Positions 15,744-23,589 of a stretch of DNA of 64,000 bases are shown here, piece by piece. Positions within the stretch are counted from its first letter, which is position 1. Each line of letters begins with the position of its first letter. Origin of the DNA: Kutzneria kofuensis (GTDB taxonomy: Bacteria > Actinomycetota > Actinomycetes > Mycobacteriales > Pseudonocardiaceae); assembly GCF_014203355.1 (NCBI RefSeq), contig NZ_JACHIR010000001.1, positions 7,256,038 through 7,320,037 on the forward strand. The letters are read 5' to 3'. Below the pieces are notes generated by a model. The model was given only the letters and a program-made list of their open reading frames with translations. It searched no databases and was not told where the DNA came from. The translations under genes and the position numbers were made by a program.

Positions 15744-16877
15744 GTGACTACGTGGTACCGGCCGATGCGGGCCCGGGGCATGCGCGAGGTGCACCGGGTG
15801 TCGACCCCGCTGGAGCTGTTCTTCGACCTCTGCTTCGTGGTCGCCGTCTCGCAGGCGGCGTCGCAGCTGCACCACGCGCTGGGCAGCGACCACCCGGGCA
15901 CCGGCGTCCTGCACTACGCCATGATCTTCTACGCCATCTGGTGGGCGTGGATGAACTTCACCTGGTTCGCCTCCGCCTACGACACCGACGACGGCGTCTA
16001 CCGGGCGACGACGCTGGTGCAGATCACCGGCGTGCTGATCCTGGCCGCCGGCGTTCCCCGCGTGTTCACCGACGACGACTGGCGCATCATCATCGTCGGC
16101 TACGTGGTGATGCGGCTGGCGATGGTCGCCCAGTGGCTGCGCGCCGCCCAGGGCGACCCGGACCGCCGCAGGACCGCGCGGCGCTACGCCGCCGGCATCT
16201 TCGTCGCGCAGCTGCTCTGGCTGACCCTGCCGCTGGTGCCGAGCTGGCTGTTCATCGTGTTCGTGCTGGTCGAGCTGGCCGTTCCGGTGTGGGCCGAGCA
16301 GGCGGCGCCGACCACCTGGCACCCGCACCACATCACCGAGCGGTACGGCCTGTTCACGCTGATCGTGCTGGGTGAGTCGGTGCTGGCCGCCACCACCGCC
16401 ATCCAGGCGTCGCTGGACTCCGGCGACGGCATCGCCGAGCTGCTCACCCTCGCGCTGAGCGGCCTGGTGATCGTCTTCGGCATGTGGTGGCTGTACTTCG
16501 ACCGCCCCGCGCACTACCTGCTGACCTCGCTGCGCACGTCGATCATCTGGGGCTACAGCCACTGGGCCGTGTTCGCCTCGGCGGCGGCCGTCGGCGCCGG
16601 GCTGGAGGAGGCCGTGCAGGTCCACGACCACGTCGGCTGGGCCATTGCCGTGCCGGTGGCCGTCTACGTGCTCAGCGTCTGGGCGTTGCAGGTGCGGCCT
16701 CGCCGGGAGCACGGGCTGGACGCCGTGCACCTGGTGGCGGTCGTGCTGATCCTGCTCACGCCGCTGACGCCGTGGACCGTGCCGGCCACCGCGGCGGTCG
16801 TCATGCTGCTGGTCGTGCTGAACCTGGTGCTGTCCCGGCCGTCGCCGTTCGAGGAGCCGGAGGAGTTGGCCCTGTAA
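15744..16877 (+). CDS. LtrA-family (low temperature requirement A) membrane protein
   Basis: A 377-aa polytopic membrane protein with about ten hydrophobic segments. The family signature HRVSTPLELFFDLCFVVAV is near the N-terminus, and HHITERYGLFTLIVLGESV is the central conserved motif with His/Glu residues in the membrane. LtrA proteins are widespread in actinobacteria; their transport or enzymatic role is unknown despite the cold-sensitivity name from Listeria. The start is GTG 15744. The gene ends 5 bp from the convergent LacI regulator. Confidence 0.9.
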   Translation: MTTWYRPMRARGMREVHRVSTPLELFFDLCFVVAVSQAASQLHHALGSDHPGTGVLHYAMIFYAIWWAWMNFTWFASAYDTDDGVYRATTLVQITGVLILAAGVPRVFTDDDWRIIIVGYVVMRLAMVAQWLRAAQGDPDRRRTARRYAAGIFVAQLLWLTLPLVPSWLFIVFVLVELAVPVWAEQAAPTTWHPHHITERYGLFTLIVLGESVLAATTAIQASLDSGDGIAELLTLALSGLVIVFGMWWLYFDRPAHYLLTSLRTSIIWGYSHWAVFASAAAVGAGLEEAVQVHDHVGWAIAVPVAVYVLSVWALQVRPRREHGLDAVHLVAVVLILLTPLTPWTVPATAAVVMLLVVLNLVLSRPSPFEEPEELAL

Positions 16878-16882
16878 AGGTG

Positions 16883-17905
16883 TCAGCGCGCGGCGGCGGT
16901 GGACTCCCGGACCACCAGTTCCGTCGGCACGGTGACCACGGTCTGCGTGTCGGCGGGGCCGAACGCCAGCTCCACGGCCTTGCGCCCGATCTCCTCCAGC
17001 GGAACGTGCACGGTCGTCAGGTTCGGCCACACGTCCATCGCGGTCGGCAGGTCGTCGTAGCCGGCGACGGACACGTCCTCCGGCACCCGCCGCCCCGCCG
17101 CCCGCAGCGCGCTCACCGCACCCGCCGCGACCAGGTCGTTCGCCGCCAGCACGGCGGTGAACTCGCGGCCGGCGGCGAGCAGTTGCTCCACCGCCTCACG
17201 GCCGGCCTGCCGGCTGAAGTCGCCGTGCACCACCAGGTTCTCGTCGGCCGCGACGCCGGAGTCGGCCAGCGCCTGGCGGAAGCCGGCCAGCCGGGACGTC
17301 GTCGTGGTGCGGCCGTCCGGGCCGGTGATGTACGCGATGCGGCGGTGCCCGAGCTGGACGAGATGCCGGGTGATCGCCGCCGACCCGCCGCCGTTGTCGA
17401 TCTCCACGACGTCGCCGGGCGCGTCCGGCCCGGGGGAGGGCCGCCCGCACAGCACCAGCCGCGTCCCGTTGCTGCGCATGCCCTTGGCCCGCGTGGTCGC
17501 CTCGGCCCGGTACTCCTCGTCCTCCGGCGCCGCGCCGACCAGGATCACCGCGTCCGCCCGGTGCCCGCGCAGCAGGTCCAGGAACGCGAACTCCTGCTCG
17601 GGGTCGCCCTCGGAGTTGCAGATCACCGACAGCCGGCTGGTCTCCGCCGCCGCTCCCTGGATGCCCCGCGCGATGCCGGCGAAGAACGGGTCCGACGCGT
17701 CGTTGAGCACCACGCCGACGATGCCGCTGGTGGCGTGCAGCAGCGCCCGGGCGTGCGCGTTGACCACGTAGTCCAGCTCGCGCACGGCCTGCTCCACCCG
17801 CTGTCGCGTGCTCTCCGCGACCGGGTAGTTGCCGTTGAGCACGCGGGACACCGTGGCCGGCGACACGCCGGCGCGGGCGGCCACCTCGACCAGCGTGACG
17901 GGCAT
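16883..17905 (-). CDS. LacI-family repressor of a carbohydrate operon
   Basis: A 340-aa protein with the N-terminal LacI helix-turn-helix (VTLVEVAARAGVSPATVSRVLNG), a hinge helix (NAHARALLHATSG) and a periplasmic-binding-protein-like effector domain (GIVGVVLNDASDPFFAGIARGI; the C-terminal VPLEEIGRKAVEL is conserved). ATG 17905 was chosen over 17944 because GGGGTCC precedes it and it starts at the HTH. It is the last gene of the MocA-DUF993-isomerase operon, consistent with a local repressor whose ligand is that pathway's sugar. Confidence 0.9.
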   Translation of the reverse strand: MPVTLVEVAARAGVSPATVSRVLNGNYPVAESTRQRVEQAVRELDYVVNAHARALLHATSGIVGVVLNDASDPFFAGIARGIQGAAAETSRLSVICNSEGDPEQEFAFLDLLRGHRADAVILVGAAPEDEEYRAEATTRAKGMRSNGTRLVLCGRPSPGPDAPGDVVEIDNGGGSAAITRHLVQLGHRRIAYITGPDGRTTTTSRLAGFRQALADSGVAADENLVVHGDFSRQAGREAVEQLLAAGREFTAVLAANDLVAAGAVSALRAAGRRVPEDVSVAGYDDLPTAMDVWPNLTTVHVPLEEIGRKAVELAFGPADTQTVVTVPTELVVRESTAAAR

Positions 17906-17927
17906 GTGGACCCCCGGTTTCGTCCCG

Positions 17928-18758
17928 TTAGACCAGGTGATCACGGTATCGCTGGACGACCTCCGCGAGCACCTCGGCCCCGTCCCGCGCCCGCATCCCG
18001 GCGTTGAAGATCTCCACTTCGACCGGCCCGTCGTGCCCGGTGGCGTCCACCAGCCGGCGGATCTCCCGCAGCGGCACGTGACCGTCGCCGAGCTGGCCGC
18101 GGCCGAGCAGCACGCCCTCGGGCAGCGGCGTGATCCAGTCGGCGACCTGGAACAGCGCCAGCCGTCCGGTCTCGCCGGCCCGCCTGATCTGCGCCTCCAG
18201 GTCGGGCTCCCACCAGCAGTGGTACGTGTCCACGACGACGCCGACCTGCTCGGCGGGGAACGGCAGCGCGAGGTCGATCGCCTGGCTCAGCGTCGACACC
18301 ACGCAGCGGTCCGAGCAGAACATCGGGTGCAGCGGCTCGATCGCCAGCGTCACTCCGCGCTCGCCGGCATACGGCGCGAGCTCCGCCAGCGCCTCGGCGA
18401 CCCTGATGCGAGCGCCTTTCAGGTCCCGGTCCTGGTCGCCGAGACCGCCGGACACGAGGACCAGTACTGGACAGTTCAGTTCAGCTGCCTCGTCGATCGC
18501 GCGCCGGTTGTCGTCGAGGGCGGCTTTTCGGGCGGTCGGCTCCGCGACGGTGTAGAAGCCGCCCCGGCACAGGCTCGTCACCGCCAGCCCGGCGTCCCGG
18601 ATCAGCCGCGCCGCCCGCTGCAGCCCGTACGCCGCGACCGGTTCCCGCCATGGCGCCACACCCGGCACGCCCGCCTCGACGCAGCCGGCGACGAGTTCCT
18701 CCAGCGACCACTGCTTGATCGTCTCGCTGTTGATGCTGAGTCGGGCCAGCTCGCTCAC
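17928..18758 (-). CDS. Sugar phosphate isomerase/epimerase family TIM-barrel protein
   Basis: A 276-aa xylose-isomerase-like TIM barrel. Metal-ligand candidates follow the family order: Glu in LAIEPLHPM, Asp/His in VVVDTYHCWWE, His in LGDGHVPL and the terminal Glu in EVEIFN. These enzymes isomerise or epimerise keto/aldose sugars or dehydrate inositol derivatives (IolE/IolI relatives). GTG 18758 overlaps the stop of the DUF993 gene (GTGA). It acts within the MocA-DUF993-isomerase-LacI operon; the substrate is not known. Confidence 0.85.
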   Translation of the reverse strand: MSELARLSINSETIKQWSLEELVAGCVEAGVPGVAPWREPVAAYGLQRAARLIRDAGLAVTSLCRGGFYTVAEPTARKAALDDNRRAIDEAAELNCPVLVLVSGGLGDQDRDLKGARIRVAEALAELAPYAGERGVTLAIEPLHPMFCSDRCVVSTLSQAIDLALPFPAEQVGVVVDTYHCWWEPDLEAQIRRAGETGRLALFQVADWITPLPEGVLLGRGQLGDGHVPLREIRRLVDATGHDGPVEVEIFNAGMRARDGAEVLAEVVQRYRDHLV

Positions 18759-19777
18759 AGCAGGGCCGCCCTGCGTGCGGCCAGCTCCGGATCGGCGAAC
18801 AGGTCCAGCTCGGCCGCCAGCTCGTAGCAGCGCAGCAGGTGCTCGCGGGACCTGGCCGTCTCAAGGCCGCCGATCATGCTGAAGTGGTCCTGGTAGCCGC
18901 CCAGCCAGGCCAGGAACACCACGCCCGTCTTGTAGAACCGGGTCGGCGCCTCGAACACGTGCCGTGCCAACGGAACCGTCGGCTCCAGCGTGGCGAGGAA
19001 GCCCTCGATGTCGCCGAGATCCAGCCGGCCGATCGCCCGCTCGGCGACGACCGCGAGCGGGTCGAAGACGCCCAGCAGCGCGTCGCTGTGGCCGTGCTCG
19101 TCGCCGGCGATCAGCCGCGGGTAGTTGAAGTCGTCGCCGGTGTAGCAGCGCACGCCCGTCGGCAGCCGGCGGCGCAGCTGGATCTCCCGTTCGGCGTCGA
19201 GCAGCGAGATCTTCACGCCGTCGACGCGCTCGGCGTTGGCCTCGATCACCGCCAGGAACGTCTCGGTGGCCTCGTCCAGGTCCTCGCTGCCCCAGTAGCC
19301 CGTCAGCGCCGGGTCGAACATCGGGCCCAGCCAGTGCAGGATCGCCTTGTCCGACAGCTGCCCCAGCAGCCGGCCGTACACCTCGTGATAGTCGTCGGCA
19401 TCCCGGGCGAGCGCGGCGAGCTGCCGGCTGGCCATCAGGATCGGTTGCGCCCCAGCGCTTTCCACCACCGACAGCTGCTCGGTGTACGCCGCGATCACCT
19501 GGTCCAGGCTCGTCGGCGGCGTGGTCAGCTGGTCGGTTCCGGCGCCGCAGGCCAGCAGGCCGCCGTCCGCCTCGGCGGCGGAGCGCTTGATCAGCTCGGC
19601 GGCGGTCGGCCAGTCCAGGCCCATGCCGCGCTGCGCGGTGTCCATCGCCTCGGCGACACCCAGCCCGCGCTGCCAGAGGTGGCGGCGGAACGCCAGCGTG
19701 GCGTCCCAGTCGACCTTGGTGTTGTCGTCCGGGTCGGCGACGACGTGCGCGGCGGCGAAGATGATCCGGCTGCTCAC
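18755..19777 (-). CDS. DUF993 / dihydrodipicolinate synthase-like protein
   Basis: A 340-aa protein of the DUF993 family, distantly related to the class I aldolase DHDPS/NAL superfamily. The N-terminus reads IIFAAAHVVADPDDNTKVDWDATLAFRRHL. The central VDGVKISLLD segment carries the lysine expected for Schiff-base chemistry, and CYTGDDFNYPRLIAGD follows. GTG 19777 follows GAGGAAGG. A retro-aldol step on a keto sugar acid is plausible given the MocA oxidoreductase upstream and isomerase downstream, but the reaction has not been established for this family to my knowledge. Confidence 0.8.
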   Translation of the reverse strand: MSSRIIFAAAHVVADPDDNTKVDWDATLAFRRHLWQRGLGVAEAMDTAQRGMGLDWPTAAELIKRSAAEADGGLLACGAGTDQLTTPPTSLDQVIAAYTEQLSVVESAGAQPILMASRQLAALARDADDYHEVYGRLLGQLSDKAILHWLGPMFDPALTGYWGSEDLDEATETFLAVIEANAERVDGVKISLLDAEREIQLRRRLPTGVRCYTGDDFNYPRLIAGDEHGHSDALLGVFDPLAVVAERAIGRLDLGDIEGFLATLEPTVPLARHVFEAPTRFYKTGVVFLAWLGGYQDHFSMIGGLETARSREHLLRCYELAAELDLFADPELAARRAALL

Positions 19778-19854
19778 GGACCTTCCTCGCTGACGCTCGG
19801 AGTACGAAGGTCCGCGAGCAGGCTCGCAGTGCTGGATGGTTCCCTCGCGCTCGC

Positions 19855-21006
19855 TCACAGCGTCAGCTCCGGAACGGCGATGCGGCGGCCCTCGGCGGCC
19901 GACTTCAGGCCCAGCTCCGCCAGCTGCACGCCCCGCGCGCCGGCGAGCAGGTCCCAGTGCCACGGCTCGTCCAGCACCACGTGCCGCAGGAACAGTTCCC
20001 ACTGCTCCTTGAAGCCGTTGTCGAACTCGGTGTTGTCCGGAACTTCCTGCCACTGCTTGCGGAAGTCCACGGGGGAGGGGAGATCGGGGTTCCACACCGC
20101 CTTCGGCGTGGCGGAGCGGTGTTGCACGCGGCAGTGCCGCAGCCCGGCGACGGCGCTGCCCTCCGTACCGTCCACATGGAACTCGACGAGCTCGTCCCGG
20201 TTCACCCGGGTCGCCCAGGAGGAGTTGATCTGCGCGACGATGCCGCCGTCCAGCTCGAAGATGCCGTACGCGGCGTCGTCGGCGGTCGCGGCGTAGGTGT
20301 TGCCGCGCTCGTCGACGCGCTGCGGGATGTGCGTCGCGGTAAGCGCTTGCACGCTGCGGACCGGGCCGAAGATGTCGCGTAACACGTACTGCCAGTGGCA
20401 GAACATGTCGAGCACGATGCCGCCGCCCTCCTCGGCGCGGTAGTTCCAGGACGGGCGCTGCGCCGGCTGCCAGTCGCCCTCGAACACCCAGTAGCCGAAC
20501 TCGCCGCGCACGGACAGGATCCGGCCGAAGAAGCCGCCGTCGACCAGCCGCTTGAGCTTGCGCAGGCCGGGGAGGAACAGCTTGTCCTGCACCACGCCGG
20601 TTTTCACGCCGGCCGCGGTCGCGGTCCTGGCCAGGTGCAGGGCGTCCTCGAGTGACTCGGCGGTCGGCTTCTCGCAGTAGATGTGCTTGCCGGCGTCGAT
20701 CGCGGCGAGGACGCCCTCCACGCGGGCGGAGGTCACCTGGGCGTCGAAGTAGATCTCCACGTCCGGCTCGGCCAGGGCCTTGGCCACGTCCGTGGTCCAG
20801 CGGTCGATGCCGTGGCGCTCGGCGATCGCCCGGATCCGGTCCTCGTTGCGGCCGACGAGCACCGGTTCCGGCCAGATCACCATGCCGTCGGAGACGGCGA
20901 GGCCGCCCTGCTCGCGGATGGCCAGCACGGAGCGCAGCAGGTGCTGGTTGTAGCCCATGCGGCCGGTCACGCCGTTCATGGCCACGCCGACGGTCCTCCG
21001 CGCCAC
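19855..21006 (-). CDS. Gfo/Idh/MocA-family oxidoreductase
   Basis: A 383-aa NAD(P)-dependent dehydrogenase. It has an N-terminal Rossmann unit (VGVAMNGVTGRMGYNQ), the family EKP motif in HIYCEKPTAESL (catalytic Lys), and a C-terminal alpha/beta substrate domain with MFCHWQYVLRD, where the His takes the usual catalytic position. Members oxidise or reduce hydroxyls of inositols and sugars. The start is GTG 21006 after GGAGGT. It is the first gene of the carbohydrate operon, with an 18-bp palindrome just upstream. There is a 77-bp gap to the next gene containing a GCGAGC-AG-GCTCGC hairpin. Confidence 0.9.
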   Translation of the reverse strand: MARRTVGVAMNGVTGRMGYNQHLLRSVLAIREQGGLAVSDGMVIWPEPVLVGRNEDRIRAIAERHGIDRWTTDVAKALAEPDVEIYFDAQVTSARVEGVLAAIDAGKHIYCEKPTAESLEDALHLARTATAAGVKTGVVQDKLFLPGLRKLKRLVDGGFFGRILSVRGEFGYWVFEGDWQPAQRPSWNYRAEEGGGIVLDMFCHWQYVLRDIFGPVRSVQALTATHIPQRVDERGNTYAATADDAAYGIFELDGGIVAQINSSWATRVNRDELVEFHVDGTEGSAVAGLRHCRVQHRSATPKAVWNPDLPSPVDFRKQWQEVPDNTEFDNGFKEQWELFLRHVVLDEPWHWDLLAGARGVQLAELGLKSAAEGRRIAVPELTL

Positions 21007-21023
21007 TGCGCCACCTCCGGTCT

Positions 21024-21041
21024 ATAGAAAAGCCTTTCTAT
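21024..21041. promoter_or_regulatory. Palindromic operator candidate of the MocA operon
   Basis: ATAGAAA-AGCC-TTTCTAT, a perfect 7-bp inverted repeat, lies 17 bp before the MocA start and is A+T-rich in a G+C-rich setting. It is well placed to block transcription. LacI sites are usually palindromes of this size, so the operon's own LacI protein is the first candidate. Confidence 0.5.
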
Positions 21042-21062
21042 GCCGTCACGCTACCTCGCCTG

Positions 21063-22934
21063 TCAACGTCGCCCGATCGTGTCGACCGCCCGCCGGACCC
21101 GGGGGTCCGCCATGAACGCCGCCAGATTCGTCGGGAACGGGATGCGCCAGTTGGGGTACTCGTCGACCGTACCCGGTAGATTCGGCTGCCGGGTCTCACC
21201 GATCACGTCGTACGGGGAGGCCAGCACCAGCCGGCACGGGGTGCCGGCCAGCAGGGCGTGCATCGCGATGATCACGTCCTCCTCGGCGGCCGACTCGTCG
21301 AGGTCGAGGACGGCCTGGAGCTCCCGCCGCTCCTTGGCCGCCTGCGCGTACTCGGCGTCCACGTCACCCGCGAGCACGTTGAGCTCGGCCCTGACGCGGA
21401 CGTGCTCGCTGCGCAGGAAGCCCGCCGCCGTCGGCAGGTCGTGGGTGCTGATGCTGGCCGCCGCCCGCTCCGGCCACTCCTGCTGCGGCAGCATGGCGCC
21501 GTCGTCGTCCCGCTCGAACCACAGCACCGCCGAGGACAGCATGTTGTTGGCGTGCAACGTTTCCGTGACGACCGGTTCCACCGTGCCGAGGTCCTCGCCG
21601 ATCACCACCGCGTTGGCGCGGTGCGCCTCCAGCGCGAGGATCCCCGTCATCGCCTCAGCGTCGTAGCGGACGTACGTGCCCTTGCGGGCGTCGCCGGCCG
21701 GGATCCACCACAGCCGCCACAGGCCCGCGATGTGGTCGATACGCAGGCCCTGCGAGTGCCGGAACACCGCCCGGAGCAGGTCTCGGTACGGCTTGTAGCC
21801 GGCCTCGGCCAGCTTTCGCGGGTGCCACGGCGGCAGTGACCAGTTCTGGCCCTGCTGGTTGAACGCGTCCGGCGGCGCTCCGACCGTCACCCCCGGGGCC
21901 AGGACGTCCTGCAACGCCCAGGCGTCCGCGCCGCCAGGATCCACGCCGACCGGCAGGTCGTGCACGATGCCCACCGTCATGTCGTCCGCCGCCTGCCGGG
22001 CCGCTTCCAGCTGCCGGTCGCACAGTTCCTGCAGCCAGGCGTGGAAGGAGACCCGGTCGGGGTCGGCCTGCTCCTGCACCGCCGGGTTGTCCGGGTGCCG
22101 CAGCTCCTCCGGCCATTCCCGGTAGTCCGCCCCGTGCTTCTCCGCCAGCGCGCAGTACGTCGCGAAGTCGTCGCCTTCTCGCCGTTCCTTCGGCTTCAGC
22201 AGCTCAAGCGCCGCGATGTTCGCGTCCCAGACCTGGTCGTAGTCGATCAGCTCCGTCGCCTGGTCCGGCTTCAGCGCATCGACGGCCGCCTTCGTGGCGT
22301 CATCCGCTTCGAGGTACTCCCTCGTGTCCGTCACGCGGATGTACACCGGGTTCGTGTGCCGGCGGCTGGAGGGGGAGTACGGCGAGGGCTGGATCGGGTG
22401 CACCGGCGCCACCGCGTGCATCGGGTTCAGCAGCACCACCCCCGCGCCCGTCTCCCTCGACCACGTGACGAAGTCTCGGAGGTCCGCGAGGTCGCCCACG
22501 CCCCAGGAGTCGCGGGAGTGCATCGCGTACAGCTGCAGCATCCAGCCCCAGGTCCTCGGCGGCTCCGGCAGGCTCTTCGGGGCCACCACCAGCGTGATCT
22601 CCCGGTCGCCGGTGGTCAGCGTGTGCCAGCCCAGCGGCAGGTCGCCGGGGACCTCGTCGGTCTGGATGGTCCGGCCGTCTTCGGTGCGGATCGTGGCGGT
22701 TGTGGGGAGGGGCCTTGTCTCGCCGGCGCGCAGCACGATCGTCGGCGGCAGCTCGTCCCGCTTGACCTCGGCCAACGCCTCGCGGATCGCTTCCGGTGTG
22801 TCCGCCTTCACGCCGAGCTTGGCCAGCACCGAGACCACCACGTCGGCCGGCACCTCCACCCGGCGCCGCTCGCTGCCCTCGTACCAGGTGGCCACCCCGT
22901 GGGCGTCGGCCAGCTCCACCAGCTGATCATCCAT
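21063..22934 (-). CDS. malQ: 4-alpha-glucanotransferase (amylomaltase)
   Basis: A 623-aa GH77 enzyme of the longer actinobacterial type with an extra N-terminal domain. Catalytic residues are visible: the nucleophile Asp in LRIDHIAGL (about residue 398), the acid/base Glu in IGEDLGTV (about 444) and the stabilising Asp in STHDLPT (about 496). The Arg-Asp-His context and NWSLPPWHP are typical. It disproportionates maltodextrins by transferring glucan segments in the cytoplasm. ATG 22934 was taken; a second ATG three codons upstream (22943) is equally possible. It is followed downstream by the MocA operon and preceded by DoxX. Confidence 0.95.
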   Translation of the reverse strand: MDDQLVELADAHGVATWYEGSERRRVEVPADVVVSVLAKLGVKADTPEAIREALAEVKRDELPPTIVLRAGETRPLPTTATIRTEDGRTIQTDEVPGDLPLGWHTLTTGDREITLVVAPKSLPEPPRTWGWMLQLYAMHSRDSWGVGDLADLRDFVTWSRETGAGVVLLNPMHAVAPVHPIQPSPYSPSSRRHTNPVYIRVTDTREYLEADDATKAAVDALKPDQATELIDYDQVWDANIAALELLKPKERREGDDFATYCALAEKHGADYREWPEELRHPDNPAVQEQADPDRVSFHAWLQELCDRQLEAARQAADDMTVGIVHDLPVGVDPGGADAWALQDVLAPGVTVGAPPDAFNQQGQNWSLPPWHPRKLAEAGYKPYRDLLRAVFRHSQGLRIDHIAGLWRLWWIPAGDARKGTYVRYDAEAMTGILALEAHRANAVVIGEDLGTVEPVVTETLHANNMLSSAVLWFERDDDGAMLPQQEWPERAAASISTHDLPTAAGFLRSEHVRVRAELNVLAGDVDAEYAQAAKERRELQAVLDLDESAAEEDVIIAMHALLAGTPCRLVLASPYDVIGETRQPNLPGTVDEYPNWRIPFPTNLAAFMADPRVRRAVDTIGRR

Positions 22935-22960
22935 GGGTCCCATTCTGGCCGGACCCGGCG

Positions 22961-23473
22961 TCAGAAGAGCGAACTGACCGCCACTGCCCCACCCACGGCC
23001 ACGATGATGCCGCCGATCGCGAAGCCCAGGGGCTTGCGCCGCCAGGCCGTGTGCCGGTCCAGCGCGTACCAGCCCGGACCGGTCAGGAGCAGAGCGAACG
23101 CGATCACCGTCAGGGTGAGCTCCAGCTCGAAGCCCTCGCCCTGGGTGAACCCGCCCGTCCACTTCGCCCGCACCGCGCTGATGCCCACCCCCAGCAGGCC
23201 CGCCGCTGCCAGCGGCGTGAACAGGCCCAGCACCAGCAGCACCGCCCCCGCCACCTCGGTGATCCCCGTCAACCAGGTCAGGAACTCGATGTTGCGGCTG
23301 AAGCCGTACCCCTGCAGCAGCGTGCCGAACCTCGCCATGCCCGGGCCGCCGAACAGGCCGAACACCTGCATCAGCCCGTGCGCCCCCATCGCGACCGCCA
23401 GCATCAGCCGCAGCACCAGGAGCCCGTAGTCCAGGCCGCCGTTCTCGTCCGACCAACGGGACATGTTCGTCAC
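22961..23473 (-). CDS. DoxX-family membrane protein
   Basis: About 170 aa with four hydrophobic segments (LLVLRLMLAVAMGAHGLMQ, an ITEVAGAVLLVLGLF segment, LTLTVIAFALLLTGPG and IIVAVGGAVAVSSLF), characteristic of DoxX proteins linked to quinone or redox membrane functions. The start is uncertain: GTG 23473 has AGGG at correct spacing, while ATG 23464 begins MSRWSDENG. The upstream region to the ABC exporter holds palindromic repeat copy B. Its specific function is unknown. Confidence 0.8.
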   Translation of the reverse strand: MTNMSRWSDENGGLDYGLLVLRLMLAVAMGAHGLMQVFGLFGGPGMARFGTLLQGYGFSRNIEFLTWLTGITEVAGAVLLVLGLFTPLAAAGLLGVGISAVRAKWTGGFTQGEGFELELTLTVIAFALLLTGPGWYALDRHTAWRRKPLGFAIGGIIVAVGGAVAVSSLF

Positions 23474-23488
23474 GCCGGACACCCTAGC

Positions 23489-23588
23489 CACCCCGGCGAG
23501 TCACGCTCTCGGACACACCGAATGTCGTTTTCCGGCACATGCCCGAGACCGACATTCGGCGTGCCTTGGAGCGTGACTCGCCGGGGTG
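23489..23588. repeat. Long intergenic palindromic repeat, copy B
   Basis: A 100-bp inverted repeat between the ABC exporter stop and doxX. The outer 20-bp arms (starting CACCCCGGCGAGTCACGCTC) are perfect reverse complements, and inner arms GGACACACCGAATGTCG/CGACATTCGGCGTGCC add further pairing around a loop of about 20 nt. It is clearly homologous to copy A near 15.65 kb. It could act as a terminator or RNA structure for the exporter operon. Confidence 0.8.
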
Positions 23589-23589
23589 C

